Assembly (NCBI GenBank): GCA_003260075.1
Contig: QLIY01000101.1
Location: 130,997 to 194,996 of the forward strand
Source: Phallusia mammillata
Lineage: Eukaryota; Chordata; Ascidiacea; Phlebobranchia; Ascidiidae
Reading direction: 5' to 3'
Length of the DNA stretch: 64,000 nucleotides
How positions within the stretch are numbered: position 1 is the first letter of the stretch; each line of letters opens with the position of its first letter. Below, in pieces: positions 1-12,800 of the stretch. A program made the position numbers and the translations under genes. The notes below the pieces were generated by a model that did not search any database, was not told the DNA's origin, and saw only the letters and a program-made list of their open reading frames with translations.

Positions 1-107
1 CTAATTTTAAATGATCAATGTATGGTTTAGTGTGGTCTATTAGGGAGGAATGAAAATGTTTTGCATTGTTAAGTGGGGAATTCGACGATAAAGTTTGGGA
101 ACCACTG
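1..107 (-). mobile_element. hAT-like MITE, right terminal part
   Basis: Ends with AGTTTGGGAACCACTG, the inverse of the hAT-type terminus CAGTGGTTCCCAAACT. The other end lies outside the window. Read in reverse it matches the start of the degraded element at 2003. Confidence 0.6.
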
Positions 108-382
108 GGCCACACGAAAATCGCTGCCTGACTTTGATTGTACTTGTTCAAGCTGTTAAACCGAATGTGATATTCAACCGAAAAACCTACATTCGTGTAC
201 GTTAAGAGGCAAAAACACCAACACTGAAGAGCCCACTTAGGCGGTTCAATGTAATAACAACCGCACACGAACCTCTCACTTGTGGGATTTGTACTATATG
301 TGTATGTGGAAGCCCAACACTTAATGTGAACTAACACTACAATTTTCTTTGCTACATAAAAAGCCTTCTCGTAATTTCTATT

Positions 383-621
383 ATGTGGCCTTGTTTAAAA
401 CTCTTACGCTTACCCTGTGACTTGTATGCCTAAAGAATACTGTATTCGAGAGTAAAATGTCAATCACTATATTTAAACAACCTAAACTAAAGCCCCCCCC
501 CCCCATGTGGCCTTGTTTAAAACTCTTACGCTTACCCTGTGACTTGTATGCCAATACATAGAGAACATTGTATTGGACAGTAAAATTTCACTCACTATCT
601 TTAAACAACCTAAACTAAAGC
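383..621. repeat. Direct duplication joined by C12 (junction 1)
   Basis: Copy 383-492, C run 493-504, copy 505-621. Both copies begin ATGTGGCCTTGTTTAAAAC and end AACCTAAACTAAAG. They differ by substitutions and a short indel. Confidence 0.9.
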
Positions 622-850
622 TAACACTACATTGATTTTTAAACCCCAAAACAACTAACATCCTATTACTTTTATCAACTGTGAGACAAATACAATAAAA
701 CAAACGTGGAAAAATGTCGTTCCACTAACCCTTATCCGTTTCCAGCAAGTGTAATCAAACTCGCAATTTGCAGACGCAGAACGCACCTTTTAGTTTAAAT
801 AGAGCCCCGAACGCGTTATACAAATACAAAGTCCCTGTGGTTTTCTTGGC

Positions 851-900
851 CTCTTTGTGCAACTTAGATTATTTGCTCTTTGTGCAACTTAGATTATTTG
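851..900. repeat. Perfect 25-bp tandem duplication
   Basis: A 25-bp unit (CTCTTTGTGCAACTTAG plus ATTATTTG) occurs twice in direct contact at 851-875 and 876-900. Confidence 0.9.
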
Positions 901-2002
901 CTTTAGCTTGCGGTATCTCGGCTCTCTTATTCATACCAAGGTTATTATTTTGTTTTGAAAGCTTATTCGTATTTCAAACGCAAATACCTCAATTACGTCA
1001 TGACATATAATTCGGGGCTGCATTCGCATGTTATAACAATGCTTGCATAGAAAAAAATCGGCATTAGATATTGCTGGATTTCGTTTTGATTATGTGTAAA
1101 ATTTCTGAATTAAACTGCTATTTTTTATTGTTGCTACATGCAACTGGCCTTCGAAATCGCAACCATAAACTTGCCAATCGACGCGAATTTTGCTTTGCAT
1201 TTTATTTTCAATATTTGTCAATTTAAACATATTTCGAAATAGTCGGCCAATTTCTACAACTTGCTCACCACTGCACAACAAACTTAACGAATGCAATTCG
1301 CCACTGTAACTGTATGCTTCAAGTTTCTCCATCGAAAACGCATTTTTTGTACTGTCATTTGCGATTCTCAAACGCTCAGATCAAGTTCTAACATCCTGCA
1401 CCAGCCCTTCGCCGCTGTTTCTGAGAGTACAGGAACTTTTGGCGTTTCGAGGACTCTTCATCGCATTTAACTTTGCTGGACCAGCACATCGACCTAACAA
1501 TGCACTGACGACGAACAATGGGATCGAATAATGGGGAATATTTGATCGCGCTCTCGACGTGCAAAATCTTGTTGACTTTTGGTATGTTTCACCAAGCGCA
1601 CGAAAACGATTCATAAGCGATTATGTCGCCTTTTTGTGCGAAAATTTGGTGGTTTTTTAGGTTACAGGTAGCCTGACAAAACGAATTCTGATAACGGGTT
1701 TGTTATTGGTTGGCTGGTGTCGCAATTTTTTGTCGGAGTTGAAAAGTTGTTATTGTCGGATTTTGGGAAATCTGGACCAAAACTTTTCTCGTAATGGATT
1801 TGTTTTTGTATTTTTTTATCGCGATCACGGTTTTGGGTGGTTTTATTATGATGGCTCAATGCGATAAGGATTTTTCGACATCATGTTTTTACCTCAGGTT
1901 TTTATTACTTAACAAGATAAATTGGTTACTTAGTTATTTGAATTTTACCTAATTTCAAACACTGTTGACATAAAAACTTAAAACATTTATATCCCATTAT
2001 TC

Positions 2003-2234
2003 CAATGGTTCCCAACCTTGATCGACGAATTTCTCCCTTAACTAATAAAAACTTTTTTGTTTCTCCCCAATAGACTACAGAGTCAATGCTACGCCGGGGT
2101 TTTTTATCAACCTCACAGGTTATATTCCCGAAGTGTTTATTTACAAACCACAAGTAAAAATTACAGAAAATTCCCTCCCTAAAGTTTTAAAATTCCTCCC
2201 TTGAGAGGGATGTCTCCCCTGATGGGAATCACCG
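2003..2234 (+). mobile_element. Degraded hAT-like MITE
   Basis: Starts CAATGGTTCCCAACCT and ends GATGGGAATCACCG, a worn version of hAT-type termini. Flanks CATTATTC and CCTTATTT match at six of eight positions. Same family as the fragment at 1-107. Confidence 0.5.
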
Positions 2235-2743
2235 CCTTATTTTTTTGGCAGCTAATTTGTTTGCCTAATCTCAAACGTGGATTACTTGCAACTAAATTCG
2301 GCACTGTATGGCGATTAACAAAACCACGTTTAGCTTAAATTCGAGGCCACTTGTAAAACATTTAATGGACAACCTAAGCTCGGGACCTTTGAGTGTTGTG
2401 ATCTAATAATACACGGTGCAATATCGTCGATCCTCTGCATTATAACTCGCTACCCCAGTAGTAATAACGTCGTCAGCGTTTGTATATTTGTTACGTCTGT
2501 TCGTGGCGCCATGATATTCCCATGTCCCCGCCGTGACTCTTGGCGACTTCAAGGAGTTTCGTATGATCAAAAACATTGCAATTACACAAGACGGTTATAC
2601 GACTTGATGCTATCGCTTTTACTACTGTACTGTATCACGGCAAAACTTGTAAGAAAAATGCATTGGGCATGTTTTTTATCTGATTTTTGAACAAAATTTA
2701 TTGCCTTAACAAAACAAATCCAGTGTTCTTACAGGGAAACTTT

Positions 2744-2992
2744 AAATTTGTTTCTTCGTATTGAACGATATAGTGAAACCTATAATTAAACCTTTTTAAC
2801 GAAATTTCGGGTTCGGGCCGGATTTTAGGCTCGCACTTTCGGGTTTAGGCCCTAAATTCTTCCCCCCCCCCAAATTTGTTTCTTCGTATTGAACGATATA
2901 GTGAAACCTATAATTAAACTTTCTTTTTAACGAAATTTCGGGTTCGGGCCGGATTTTAGGCTTGCACTTTCGGGTTTAGGCCCTAAATTCTT
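2744..2992. repeat. Direct duplication joined by C10 (junction 2)
   Basis: Copy 2744-2861, C run 2862-2871, copy 2872-2992. Nearly identical; differ by a small TTCT-type indel and C/T changes. Confidence 0.92.
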
Positions 2993-3163
2993 ACAACGTT
3001 ACCGAAACAACAACAAACACAGCGAACAAGTCATCATAAACCTTTTGTGTTATCATAGCGTAATCCGTTTTATAAACAGAGTGAGCGGAAATTGACATTG
3101 TAACAAATGGTTGAACTTGGCTTGTTGACTGACATTAAAAAAATCGGTTTTAAACTTTGTACC

Positions 3164-3321
3164 CTAAATTAAAATTAACCGCTATATGCCAACAAACAAC
3201 TCAACCAGTAAAAGACTGTAAAAAGGTCAGAGAGATGCCCCCCCCCCCCTAAATTAAAATTAACCGCTATATGCCAACAAACAACTCAACCAGTATAATA
3301 CTGTAAAAAGGTTAGAGAGAT
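3164..3321. repeat. Direct duplication joined by C12 (junction 3)
   Basis: Copy 3164-3237, C run 3238-3249, copy 3250-3321. Differ at AAAGAC versus TAATAC and one C/T. Confidence 0.92.
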
Positions 3322-3409
3322 ACTACTGTTAACTTCTGACGCTTTCAACTACAAATCAACTGCATTTAATAACATGTAAACCTAATACTGGGTTAATATA
3401 GGCTAAAAA

Positions 3410-3838
3410 CTTTTCGAAATGATTTAAAACGCAAAAAAATGCAACGCTGGTTCGAATCCCACCTCTGAATAGATTCTTTTGGCTTTCTCCTAAAATACAG
3501 GGTGACTATTTGGCTTGTCAAAAGCCTCTCTTTGCCACTATACATACTGACCTATTTTGGGTTACCAATAAATAGCTATGTGAAGGTCAAAATAAATTAC
3601 AATCAGATATTAATTGCTATCCCCCCCCCCTTTTCGAAATGATTTAAAACGCAAAAAAATGCAACGCTGGTTCGAATCTCACCTCTGAATAGATCGTTTT
3701 GGCTTTCTCCTAAAATACAGGGTGACTATTTGGCATGTCAAAAGCCTTTCTTTGCCACTATACATACTAGCCTATTTTGGGTTACCAATAAATAGCTATG
3801 CGAAGGTCAAAATAAAACAATCAGATATGAATTGCTAT
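3410..3838. repeat. Direct duplication joined by C10 (junction 4)
   Basis: Copies of about 210 bp, 3410-3620 and 3631-3838, C run 3621-3630. Scattered substitutions and a small deletion separate them. Confidence 0.93.
3430..3600 (+). mobile_element. SINE-like repeat with B-box
   Basis: GCTGGTTCGAATCCCACC (about 3447-3464) followed by CTTTCTCCTAAAATACAGGG. Repeated in the allelic copy at 3650. No A-box half found. Confidence 0.4.
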
Positions 3839-4109
3839 AGAGAGTTGACAAATAAAGTTAAACGTCTGACGAGCTATAACCTTCCACGTTTTTAGTCTAA
3901 CTTGCCCTAAACGCATAGACTGAAACTATATCTCATTCTGATTAAACCCCCCCCCCCGACGCACCAGGGCGTCGCGACGCACAGTTTGAGAACTACTGCT
4001 ATAGAGAGTTGAAAAATAAAGTGAAACGTCTGACGAGCTATAACCTTCCACGTTTTTAGTCTGACTTGCCCTAAACGCATAGACTGAAACTATATCTCAT
4101 TCTGATTAA
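3835..4109. repeat. Direct duplication joined by C11 with a hAT end (junction 5)
   Basis: Copy 3835-3946, C run 3947-3957, a 41-bp hAT terminus, then copy 3999-4109. Copy one keeps the empty hAT target. Confidence 0.92.
3958..3998 (-). mobile_element. hAT MITE terminus cut by the C run
   Basis: Reverse complement of the left end of the 60748 element, ending CAGTTTGAGAACTACTG, directly followed by CTATAGAG. The allelic copy at 3835 has CTATAGAG without the element. Confidence 0.8.
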
Positions 4110-5289
4110 GCTTGCTAGAATATAGCATTGTATATATACCCTTCCTAGAAAACATGTTTGTTGGTGTTTCAGCAGCCTCAGTTAGCAAACCTGTCCAGTT
4201 GATGGCTCTGGTCGTGAACATGACGTTGTGCAGTGTCATTTAGTGGAACTTAAAAGGTTACAATTCAAACAACCGTATCTGACCCCGTACAACTGTGACG
4301 TATTTCCCTTTATAAAGTGTCTCTTGATGTCAGTTTGGTAAATGACAAATGTGTATTTCAGTTCAAGAGTGTTCGTAAGGCCAAGTGGAAAATTGCCGCA
4401 ATTTTACAAACCTATGTACCCTTATCTCTAAACAACGGCTTCTGTTGTTTCAATGCTCTACAGGGGGTTGACGCATGTTCCCAGGTATTTGTAACGCACA
4501 GAAAACTGTTTTTCTCGTGCGAGAATTCTTCGAATTAGGGTCGCTACCGAAAATTCTTTCCTAAGCATTAGTTGTTTCTCAGAGTGTTTTGTTGCGTAAC
4601 ACTAAGTACATTGTGTTGCGCCATAATGTTGTTAAAACGCTGGAAATGCCTTTGTTTAATACCAAAGACAGCATTGTGTTCATTTAGAATTCAACACCTT
4701 ATCGTACAGCCTAAGTTTTTTTTGTTCTGTTTTAAAGTGTAAAAAGAAAAAACTAAAAAAAAAATGATTGTCAATAACCGATAACCGCTTTGCAAGCCTG
4801 TATATACATGATATGTCTGTGTAAGTGGCGCGTTCCTATTACCCAACATTAAAAAAAGTGTCGTATTGTTTAAACCTGCGCTCACACAGTAATTTTTACT
4901 TGCTATTTTCAATGTTGCAGCAAAATGATCTTTGACAGTTAATTCGCATGCATCCGTTTTACTGTAAGATCGAAATATATGTTATAGGACACCTGATTCG
5001 TGTGTAAAATGTCTTGCGAAAGAGTAAGTTGTCAAAAGGAAAGGTTACATATAGATAATGCGATACAATGTACGTTTGATGCACTGTATGAATCAATTTT
5101 CGGTCTTAAAAGTTAATTTTTTTAGTTAATGCAACGTTATCTGAAATCCTTTCGACATTTGTTAGCGTAATGATTTATCCATTTTACAAGAGTTATTTTG
5201 TCAAGTTGTATCAATGTGGTTTATGAGGTTGTTGCAATTCGTTTTTCATCGAATCAAAAAATCGTTCTCACGTTACAATCAATATAGAA

Positions 5290-5709
5290 CAGCGGTTCCC
5301 AAACTGGGGTCCGCGGTCCTTTAGGGGTCCTTGAGGCAATTTTGGGGGGACCGCGAAGCGGTTGAAGTAATTCTATAATCTTATTTGGCGTCAGTTTGTG
5401 CCACTAAATAAGTTTAAATCAAAGTAGAATTGAGAATCGACTGTCTCCATTGCTAAACAATGGCCTTTATTGAATGACAACTATCAAAAATGCAATTGTT
5501 CGCGCACAATCGTAATGTTTTTGTCCTGTTTGTGATGTCACATGCTGTCTTTGAATGATTGTTATGCGCAATTTTGCATAACTAGCTAAAATCCTGCAAT
5601 CAACTTTCGTTTTTATGAAATACACATTTAGGCTTAAGGACCGCGAGCCCTCGAAATAATGGCGAAGGGACCGTTTTGAAAAAAATATGAAAAAGTTTGG
5701 GAACCACTG
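5290..5709 (+). mobile_element. hAT MITE with perfect 8-bp target duplication (ATATAGAA)
   Basis: 420 bp with termini CAGCGGTTCCCAAACT and AGTTTGGGAACCACTG. Flanked by ATATAGAA at 5282-5289 and 5710-5717. No transposase frame inside, so non-autonomous. Confidence 0.92.
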
Positions 5710-5790
5710 ATATAGAATCTACGTCATTGCGTCTCACCACGGCGTTCGAACCACAATTTTTATATATAAGCTATTGCTGCCAGGCATAAT

Positions 5791-5937
5791 ATCAAGTTTA
5801 TAGAGCTCTTCTGGCAAGTATTTTATTCCGACTATGCTACGCGCATTCAGTGTTATTTACCGTGATGAAGGCGACCTGTATAGGACGTCGAAACGTCGGT
5901 ATAAAAATACTTGCCAGAAGAGCTATTTAAACTTGAG
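5791..5937. mobile_element. Fold-back MITE, family with GACGTCGAAACGTC
   Basis: Imperfect inverted repeats of about 35 bp including CTCTTCTGGCAAGTATTTTA at both ends, with a unique middle (GCGACCTGTATAGGACGTCG). No frame inside. Confidence 0.75.
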
Positions 5938-6494
5938 ATGTTTTTTTTTCTTTGTATTACAACGTTTATAAAAACCCCAAAACGGCATTTAAAATGTAAT
6001 GTGGAGCAGGGGTCAAATTTTCGCACGCGAGGCGATTATATATTTGCGCATGGTTCCCATTCAAAGACTCTTTGATTAACTACTACTTGTTGGTTGTTAG
6101 TTTGTTAAGATGGAATACTTGTGGGCATTGTTAGTGTTGTGATTTAAGACTGTATTAAAATCAAAGTTGTATGCGGGTCTGAAATTGGGACCCGAGCCGA
6201 AGTCCTGAATTAATCCGGAAATTAGATTTACCAATGTGAAATAACGACACAAATGTGGCCCAGCAGTATTAAGTTCATCTATTTCAACTCAAGTCTGAAA
6301 CTAAAGCCTGGCCCGACTGACAACCCTGGCTGATACCAACCTTATTTAAGCCAAATTTACCCACCACTTCGTTTCCTATGGATCGTTACCTACAGTGCAA
6401 CCGCAACAACACTTGTGCGTGCAAAATATTCTTCCACAAATTGTAACGATCTTTTGCTGCAAAACTACACAAAAATGTTGGTAAGAAAAGTCAT

Positions 6495-6613
6495 CAACGT
6501 TTTGACAAAGTTTGTAAACCGGTGCACTGCGTTCAAAAGGTTGCCGGAAAACCCCCCCCCCAACGTTTTGACAAAGTTTGTAAACCGGTGCACTGCGTTC
6601 AAAAGGTTGTCGG
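6495..6613. repeat. Direct duplication joined by C10 (junction 6)
   Basis: Copies 6495-6551 and 6561-6613 (CAACGTTTTGACAAAGTTTG start) around C run 6552-6561. Differ at one base near the end. Confidence 0.9.
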
Positions 6614-7095
6614 TCCATGGTGCGAAGTTTCAAGACCCTTGTAATGGGTAATTTGCGTTCGTGAAGCCATAACCGCTAAATATAGTAACAAAAATTGCGA
6701 CCATGTTTCAACTTTGCAAACCAATCGCAAACATATGCTGCACGATGGTATTTTGTCACAGAAAAACCGTGATGGTTGTAAATATACTAAAAACAATGAA
6801 TACGGGGGTGGTCGAAACATTTGTGGCATCTAGAAATTTTTCAAAAATTATTGCTTTAAGCGCCATGAAAAAGAACTCTAAAATGTTGGCATTGCAGCCT
6901 TTCCGCTACTTTACCTTGATCAATGGTTATTCCCTGTCCCTCCATTTCCCTGCATTCCTATTGCTGTGAAATAACTGTGTAATTGACCCGGCGATGATCC
7001 TCATGCATTTTTAATCACCAGTTTGGCTCTGTTCATTAACGCCTGTCAGGCTTGATATCGCATTTAACTGTAAAACCTTCATCATTTCGGGACAC

Positions 7096-7494
7096 ATGCT
7101 GGCTAAACACATGCCAAACTCCGCTGAAAAGCTTGATTACCACGGTATTAACCACATTTCGTATATCTTAACATACAAAACAATGCTTTCTGTTGTGACT
7201 GTGAAATTGATTTTAAAGAACATAGACTGCCCTACCACGATACCCATGAGTGTTTATAAAAACAAATGTCACATCGAAGCCGTGTTGCAAACAAGCTTCA
7301 GGACTGCATTTAATTTCGCTTTCTATTTTCGACTTTTAGAGCAGCCATACTTTACTTTGCGCGACGTACGTGTCGTCAACGTCATTTTGCACAGAGGAAC
7401 TGTCACTTTAGGACAGGCACTCCGCCTAATACAAAATCGATTAAAGCAGAGAAATATTGAGTCGATTTCGAAGTCATTGCGGCAAAATGATTAG
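7096..7494 (+). other. Longest isolated open frame (132 codons), unrecognised
   Basis: Open frame ending RNIESISKSLRQND. No recognisable motif, no splice partners, and low-complexity neighbours. It may be chance or an eroded gene. Confidence 0.12.
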
Positions 7495-8864
7495 AAATTA
7501 AATTAGAGCATATTTGCGTGTGGGGGACAAAGCAGTCAAATAACTGATAGTGTTTTATACATTTTTTGTGGGTTTTCTGTACAAAATACACAGCTCGTTT
7601 TCCTATCTTCATACATTGCAATACTTTTTTTTTCTTGTTACAGGCGTAGAGATTAAGCGCAGTCTAACTAACGGTTATTAAAACTTTTATGCAAATAAGA
7701 TCGAATGTTTACGGGAAAATGGTTAAAAAATCACTGGTTGAAAAGCTTGTTGGCCGGCGCCAAGGATTGGATTTTTGAAGTAAAATCCAAATACTCGAAA
7801 AATGAAGAAAAGTCTTACAACATTTTGTGCGGCTTTTGTGGGTTTATGTCTTTAAAAACATGATACATGACAGGTGGAAGCTTCTTTAGTTCGGCAGCAT
7901 TAAATTTTAACGAGTTCCGATTACAAAGTTTTTATAATTGACTCAATTGATGTGGACAAAGTGGACACATTACAAGCACTGTACACCCCAATTTGCATAC
8001 CTAAACCCCTATCGATCTGGTTTGCGGCTTTTATGTCATTTATAACAAGATATACCTTTTTGTCAATTTTACCAACTTGTTTATTGTTTTTTGCATGTCC
8101 ATTGGTAGTAGATTCCTGTCGTTATCGGGTTTCTATTGATGGCTGAGGTGCTAAGCGGGGTTAAGTCGGATTTAACGGTTGGTTGCACTCACCGCATAGC
8201 TAGATCTCTTTTCCCTGAACTTTATGACATTCAGCAAAAAGGGGCGTGAAGTGGGCGTCTACTTTTGTACGTTTTCTGAAGGTAAATTTGCCACAAAGCG
8301 TGCATGTCGCTTGTTTTGATAGTGGACAACATGTGGTTATGTACATTGTGTGAATCAATAACCGATTTGCGCCGATAGTGGTTTGCACAATATCCTTAAA
8401 AACTTTGAAACTTATTCACACTATGAATTCTGCGTATCTTTAAATATCAACACCAGGCTGTTTGTTTGTATAGTTTGGACAAAAATACCCACAATGTGGC
8501 TAAAAATTACTATTTCTTTTTCATGCTCTATCAATGCAACAACATTTGGTTTTTAAACACATGCAGTTAGTTTTAGGTTCTTAGAATTTCTTATTTAATT
8601 CTGGAAATATACATTCTTCAGAGCGTAAAACTGAATGTTTTTTTATCCAAGGGCTTTACAGTCCAAGGCAACTGCTCTGAAATTCCCAAGGTTGTTTGCA
8701 TCGTAATCCGACGATGGTAGGTTAACACACGTGATTAACGCAGCTTTTACCCTGAAAATAAACAATAATACAAAACACAGCAGAATTATCGAACGCTAAA
8801 GTTGGATGCTAAACCTAAATGTCTTTCAAACTCATCAACGTCACGGGAAAAGGTTTGTCTAATC

Positions 8865-9319
8865 CAGGGGTGCACAACCTTTTTGGAAAGACGGCCGCAT
8901 CGCAGATCTTTATTTCACCAACGGCCGCCAATTACCTGCTTGTTTTTGTTTTTAAATTTATTATGTGAAAATAGGGCTTGTCCCACATACATAAACCATC
9001 TAATGGCGTCCAAAAAGCCCTGAACTTGATCCACAGATTGAGCTAAACAGTCTGACGACCAGTCTGAGCTGTTTATGACGTCATAATCTATATTGTGACG
9101 CAAGAGGTGACTGTTTATTTGCATTGTTTGCATACAATAGGCGTATATAAAGTGTGATGCACGGGGTTTCTAGGCTGGTAATGTCTTTTTCAGTCTTACA
9201 AAATCTATTTAGTGCAGTTTGAAAGTCAAAATATTTAGCAAAAGAGTTGTTTTTACGTCACGGCCGCCAGTGCATATATTTTAATAAACATGTTCACGGC
9301 CGCAGGTTGTGCACCCCTG
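8865..9319 (+). mobile_element. hAT MITE with perfect 8-bp target duplication (GTCTAATC)
   Basis: 455 bp with termini CAGGGGTGCACAACCT and AGGTTGTGCACCCCTG and subterminal ACGGCCGC repeats. Duplications at 8857-8864 and 9320-9327. Contains a CRE palindrome at 9076-9083. Confidence 0.93.
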
Positions 9320-9889
9320 GTCTAATCCTTGCAAAACTTTCAACCTTAAACCGTAAGCCTCTTGTCAACAAAACCGTGTTTGAAACCGTTACTTCGTCAA
9401 GCTCACACGTACTTATGTCAAGCGGAAATAATAGGATTGCAGCAGTTTACGAAAATCTACGTTATAGAAGCCTGCTTTAAAGCGAAAACATCAAGATCCG
9501 GCAAGCCGTAAAATTGATTTAATCCGCCCTACATCAGCAGGTATTTTAAGCTTTTTTGAAATATTTTACCTTTCCTTATTCTGTGATAAAGTATGCGCTA
9601 TAAAGGGCACTTTTTAGGGTTACATCTTTAACCAGTGTTTCTCAAAATATTGATAATATAAAAGTTTAAATTCAATACTTACCCCGTCTTTTCAATTGTT
9701 GGGTAACGTTGTAAAAGTTAATTTTGGGTTTACCACAAAAACCGTTAACCAGTATTTCCAATAATATTTTTTTAACGGGTGAACAAAAACAAAAAAATAT
9801 GGTGTACAGTATAGTTACAACTTCTATTCTTTTTGCTACTCTGCAAGCACAGCATGACAATAACACAACCCACAAAAACTCAATATCCA

Positions 9890-12800
9890 CTTTAAAGCAC
9901 CCGAGCCACTTACACCGAACACCACCACAGCACTCGATAAAATGCCGCTCACGTCATAATCTGTTCAATTGTTTCGTCACAAACCCGGATGTACGATGAT
10001 CGAAACATAGATCAAAGCCTTTAAGCATTAGTTAATCCCTCTCAGTGGCCCAGATATCACGTTCATTTAGCGGTTTCTCACAAAGGTTTTTGCGGTGGCT
10101 TGCTCGCGGTTTAACTGTTGTTTTTTAACCTGGCGACAGCGATACCACAGCGAGTGCCATAGTTTCTGTTCTCTTTTGAGTTTGGTAACTTTGAGTGTGC
10201 TTGACGCTTGCATTGTACACAACTTTGGTTTGATTGACATGTAACTGCTGTTTTTCAACCGGGTTCAATTCGGTTTTTAACATTGGTCGTCATTTGTTGG
10301 TTTCGTAAAGGGTCGTTTGAGGTGTTAACGTCATCACTGCCACGATTTTTTAAATTGCCTTTTGTTTGATTCGGGTTCTAACGTTCTACTAACACCTGTG
10401 ATGTGTGATTTTGTGTGTGACTTGCTACAAAGGTGTTTGTACCTTTATTGGATTAGAGATAACATTGTTGACTTTTTTGCGTTCGTGGAGTAAATTAGGC
10501 ACGGCAAATCAGTTAATTTTATCCTGTTGTTCGCAAAAAAAAATCACGAATTCTTTTTTGTTTAAGAAACCATAATTTCGTTGAAAACAGTCATTTAACT
10601 TTGTATCGCATCGTTGTGGTTGAAGATTTGGCAACGTAACAACCACACTTGAGCGCGTGTTGATAGTGGCAACCAACTGTGGTCTATAATCTGTGCGGTG
10701 TTGTCTTAGTAAAGTGCCAAACTTGTAACAACCAAAGCACACTTAACGTATTTTCTACACCACAATACTGCACGTTTAACCCTGTATGTTTGTAATCCAC
10801 CGTAGATGATGCCGTCAAGTCGCGAAAACCTTGGATTCTTTAAATTATCGCTATAACATCATTTTTTAATAATTGTGTACAGGAGATGGTTTGTCCAATT
10901 TCAAATTCTTGGTATTTACGTAATTTTACTTTGTTTGTTTTACCCAACCTTTTTTGGTTAACTATGGCATATTTTCACAAATTTGCATGTTTTTGACATC
11001 TACGAAGCAGTAGTCACTTTAAACTGTGCATTTGCCCATGGCTCCCATATGTTTTTAGCACACAAGCAAATCTGTGGGTGGCCACAACATGTACATCTAA
11101 AGTTGCAAACAGTGGCCCTCAGTGTATTTAGAGAACTTGTGTGAATGCCAGGACACATGAAAAATTATACGTACCTTTGTATTCAGTGTCAAAATATTCC
11201 TAAAATTGTTATTTTAAAATGGCCCACAATGAACCCTTTGGGTTCAATGTTTCAACCTCAGTCTGCCTGCGGTCTTTTTTTGCAATACAATGCTGCAAAA
11301 AAAACGGCTCAACTTTATGAAACCCGACCAGGCATGGATTAATTAAAGTTTAACCTTGATACCACATGGATGCGCTATGGCGTATGAGTAACAGACATTG
11401 TTTTGTCATATGCATCGGGCGTTGGTTACCACGAATTGAAATTTCATTGAATTCAAGTAGGTTGCAACGCGTATTGGCGCCACTTAATGTACCGTAACGT
11501 TCAGGTCACCCTGTCGCGTCGTTCCTAAGAAATAGAAATTAATTTTAAACCTTATTACTAAATGCGTATTATCCGACCTCGTTGGTATTTGCAACGAACA
11601 ATGAAGGGTCTGAAATGTGACTTAATATAGCAGCCGGATAGCGCAACAAAACATCACGCAGTTTTCAAACATCTGACGTAAAACTTTATCAAACTTGACT
11701 TATTATACAAATAAGGTTAACCTGGATATTCGCCCATCCTATCTTTTTTAGTTTTAGCGCAATTGCGATAGTTGACCAGCTTCTCTTTGGTACAAAACTC
11801 GAGATGCAAATGGTTTGTGATGTGGTAAGGATTGAACTAATAGACATCGGTTAATCCGCATATTTGCGTAATCCGGATAATTTCTTTGGCCCAAACAGGT
11901 CCGGATTAACCGAGGTTTTGTACCTAACGTGCTTTTACTTTTAACGAGGTTTTATGCATTACTGCTTTAGCTACAATGCTTCCATTACATGTGAAAAACA
12001 TGCTTGGAAGACGATTTTATCACTTTTAATGTAAATTATTAAATAGGTGTATCCACAAAGTTGCCCTTATTTAAAATTCCTATGTCTTGGGAATTACCCT
12101 GTCAAGACCTGCTGTTTTATGCCGATACTAATATGAGTAAAGTGTATTTAGATTGAAACACAATTATATTAGTCCTGCACTATTGTTACGACCGTTAATA
12201 CAATTTTGGTCTGCGTTCCGACGCAAGTCTTCTGCGATACTGTACTAATACAGATTTTATACATAAAGGAAAACCCCTAATACCGCAAGATGACTGCTAC
12301 AAATACACGTCATTCGTGCGTTTAATAATTTATCCGAGACAGATTGAGTGACGGAGAGAGTTCGAATCGAATTTAACGCAACCTTTCCACTGCTTGAGCC
12401 AAACTTTGATTTGTCTTTATTTTTAAATCGTGTTTCTGGAAGTTTCTCGTCAGGCGATTCCATCTATGTTTGGCCTATTGTCAAATGTTTCGGTCGTAAT
12501 TCTGTAGTGTCAAACGAGTGTTTTGTGGTGGTGTGTTACCAGACGGGCGGCGTTTTAAATGTTTTTCGTTGTGGCTATGTTAATTATGGCAATGGCTGCT
12601 ACAAAGCTACGTTTGTGCGCTTTCTGCTACAGAGAAAAAGTGGGTAAACGTTTCGTGCTGATGGTTTGCTATCGGATTTGGAAATCAGTCTAATTTTTGC
12701 CAACCGACGCCTCGATGGCGAGCGGTATTCGGCAATTTTCTTTGTAATCTCACTTTCAACCATAATATTTCGTAAGCCGGGACACTTTGCCAATAAACAC

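Larger units (their letters stand above)
4110..8856. other. Intergenic, two MITEs only
   Basis: Besides the hAT MITE at 5290, the fold-back at 5791, junction 6 and the weak frame at 7096, nothing could be recognised. Confidence 0.55.

Noticed and set aside
383-4109. CRISPR-like array in the first 4 kb
   Set aside because: The repeats are pairwise duplications of long unique segments with C runs, not short repeats with regular spacers, and the genome is an animal's.
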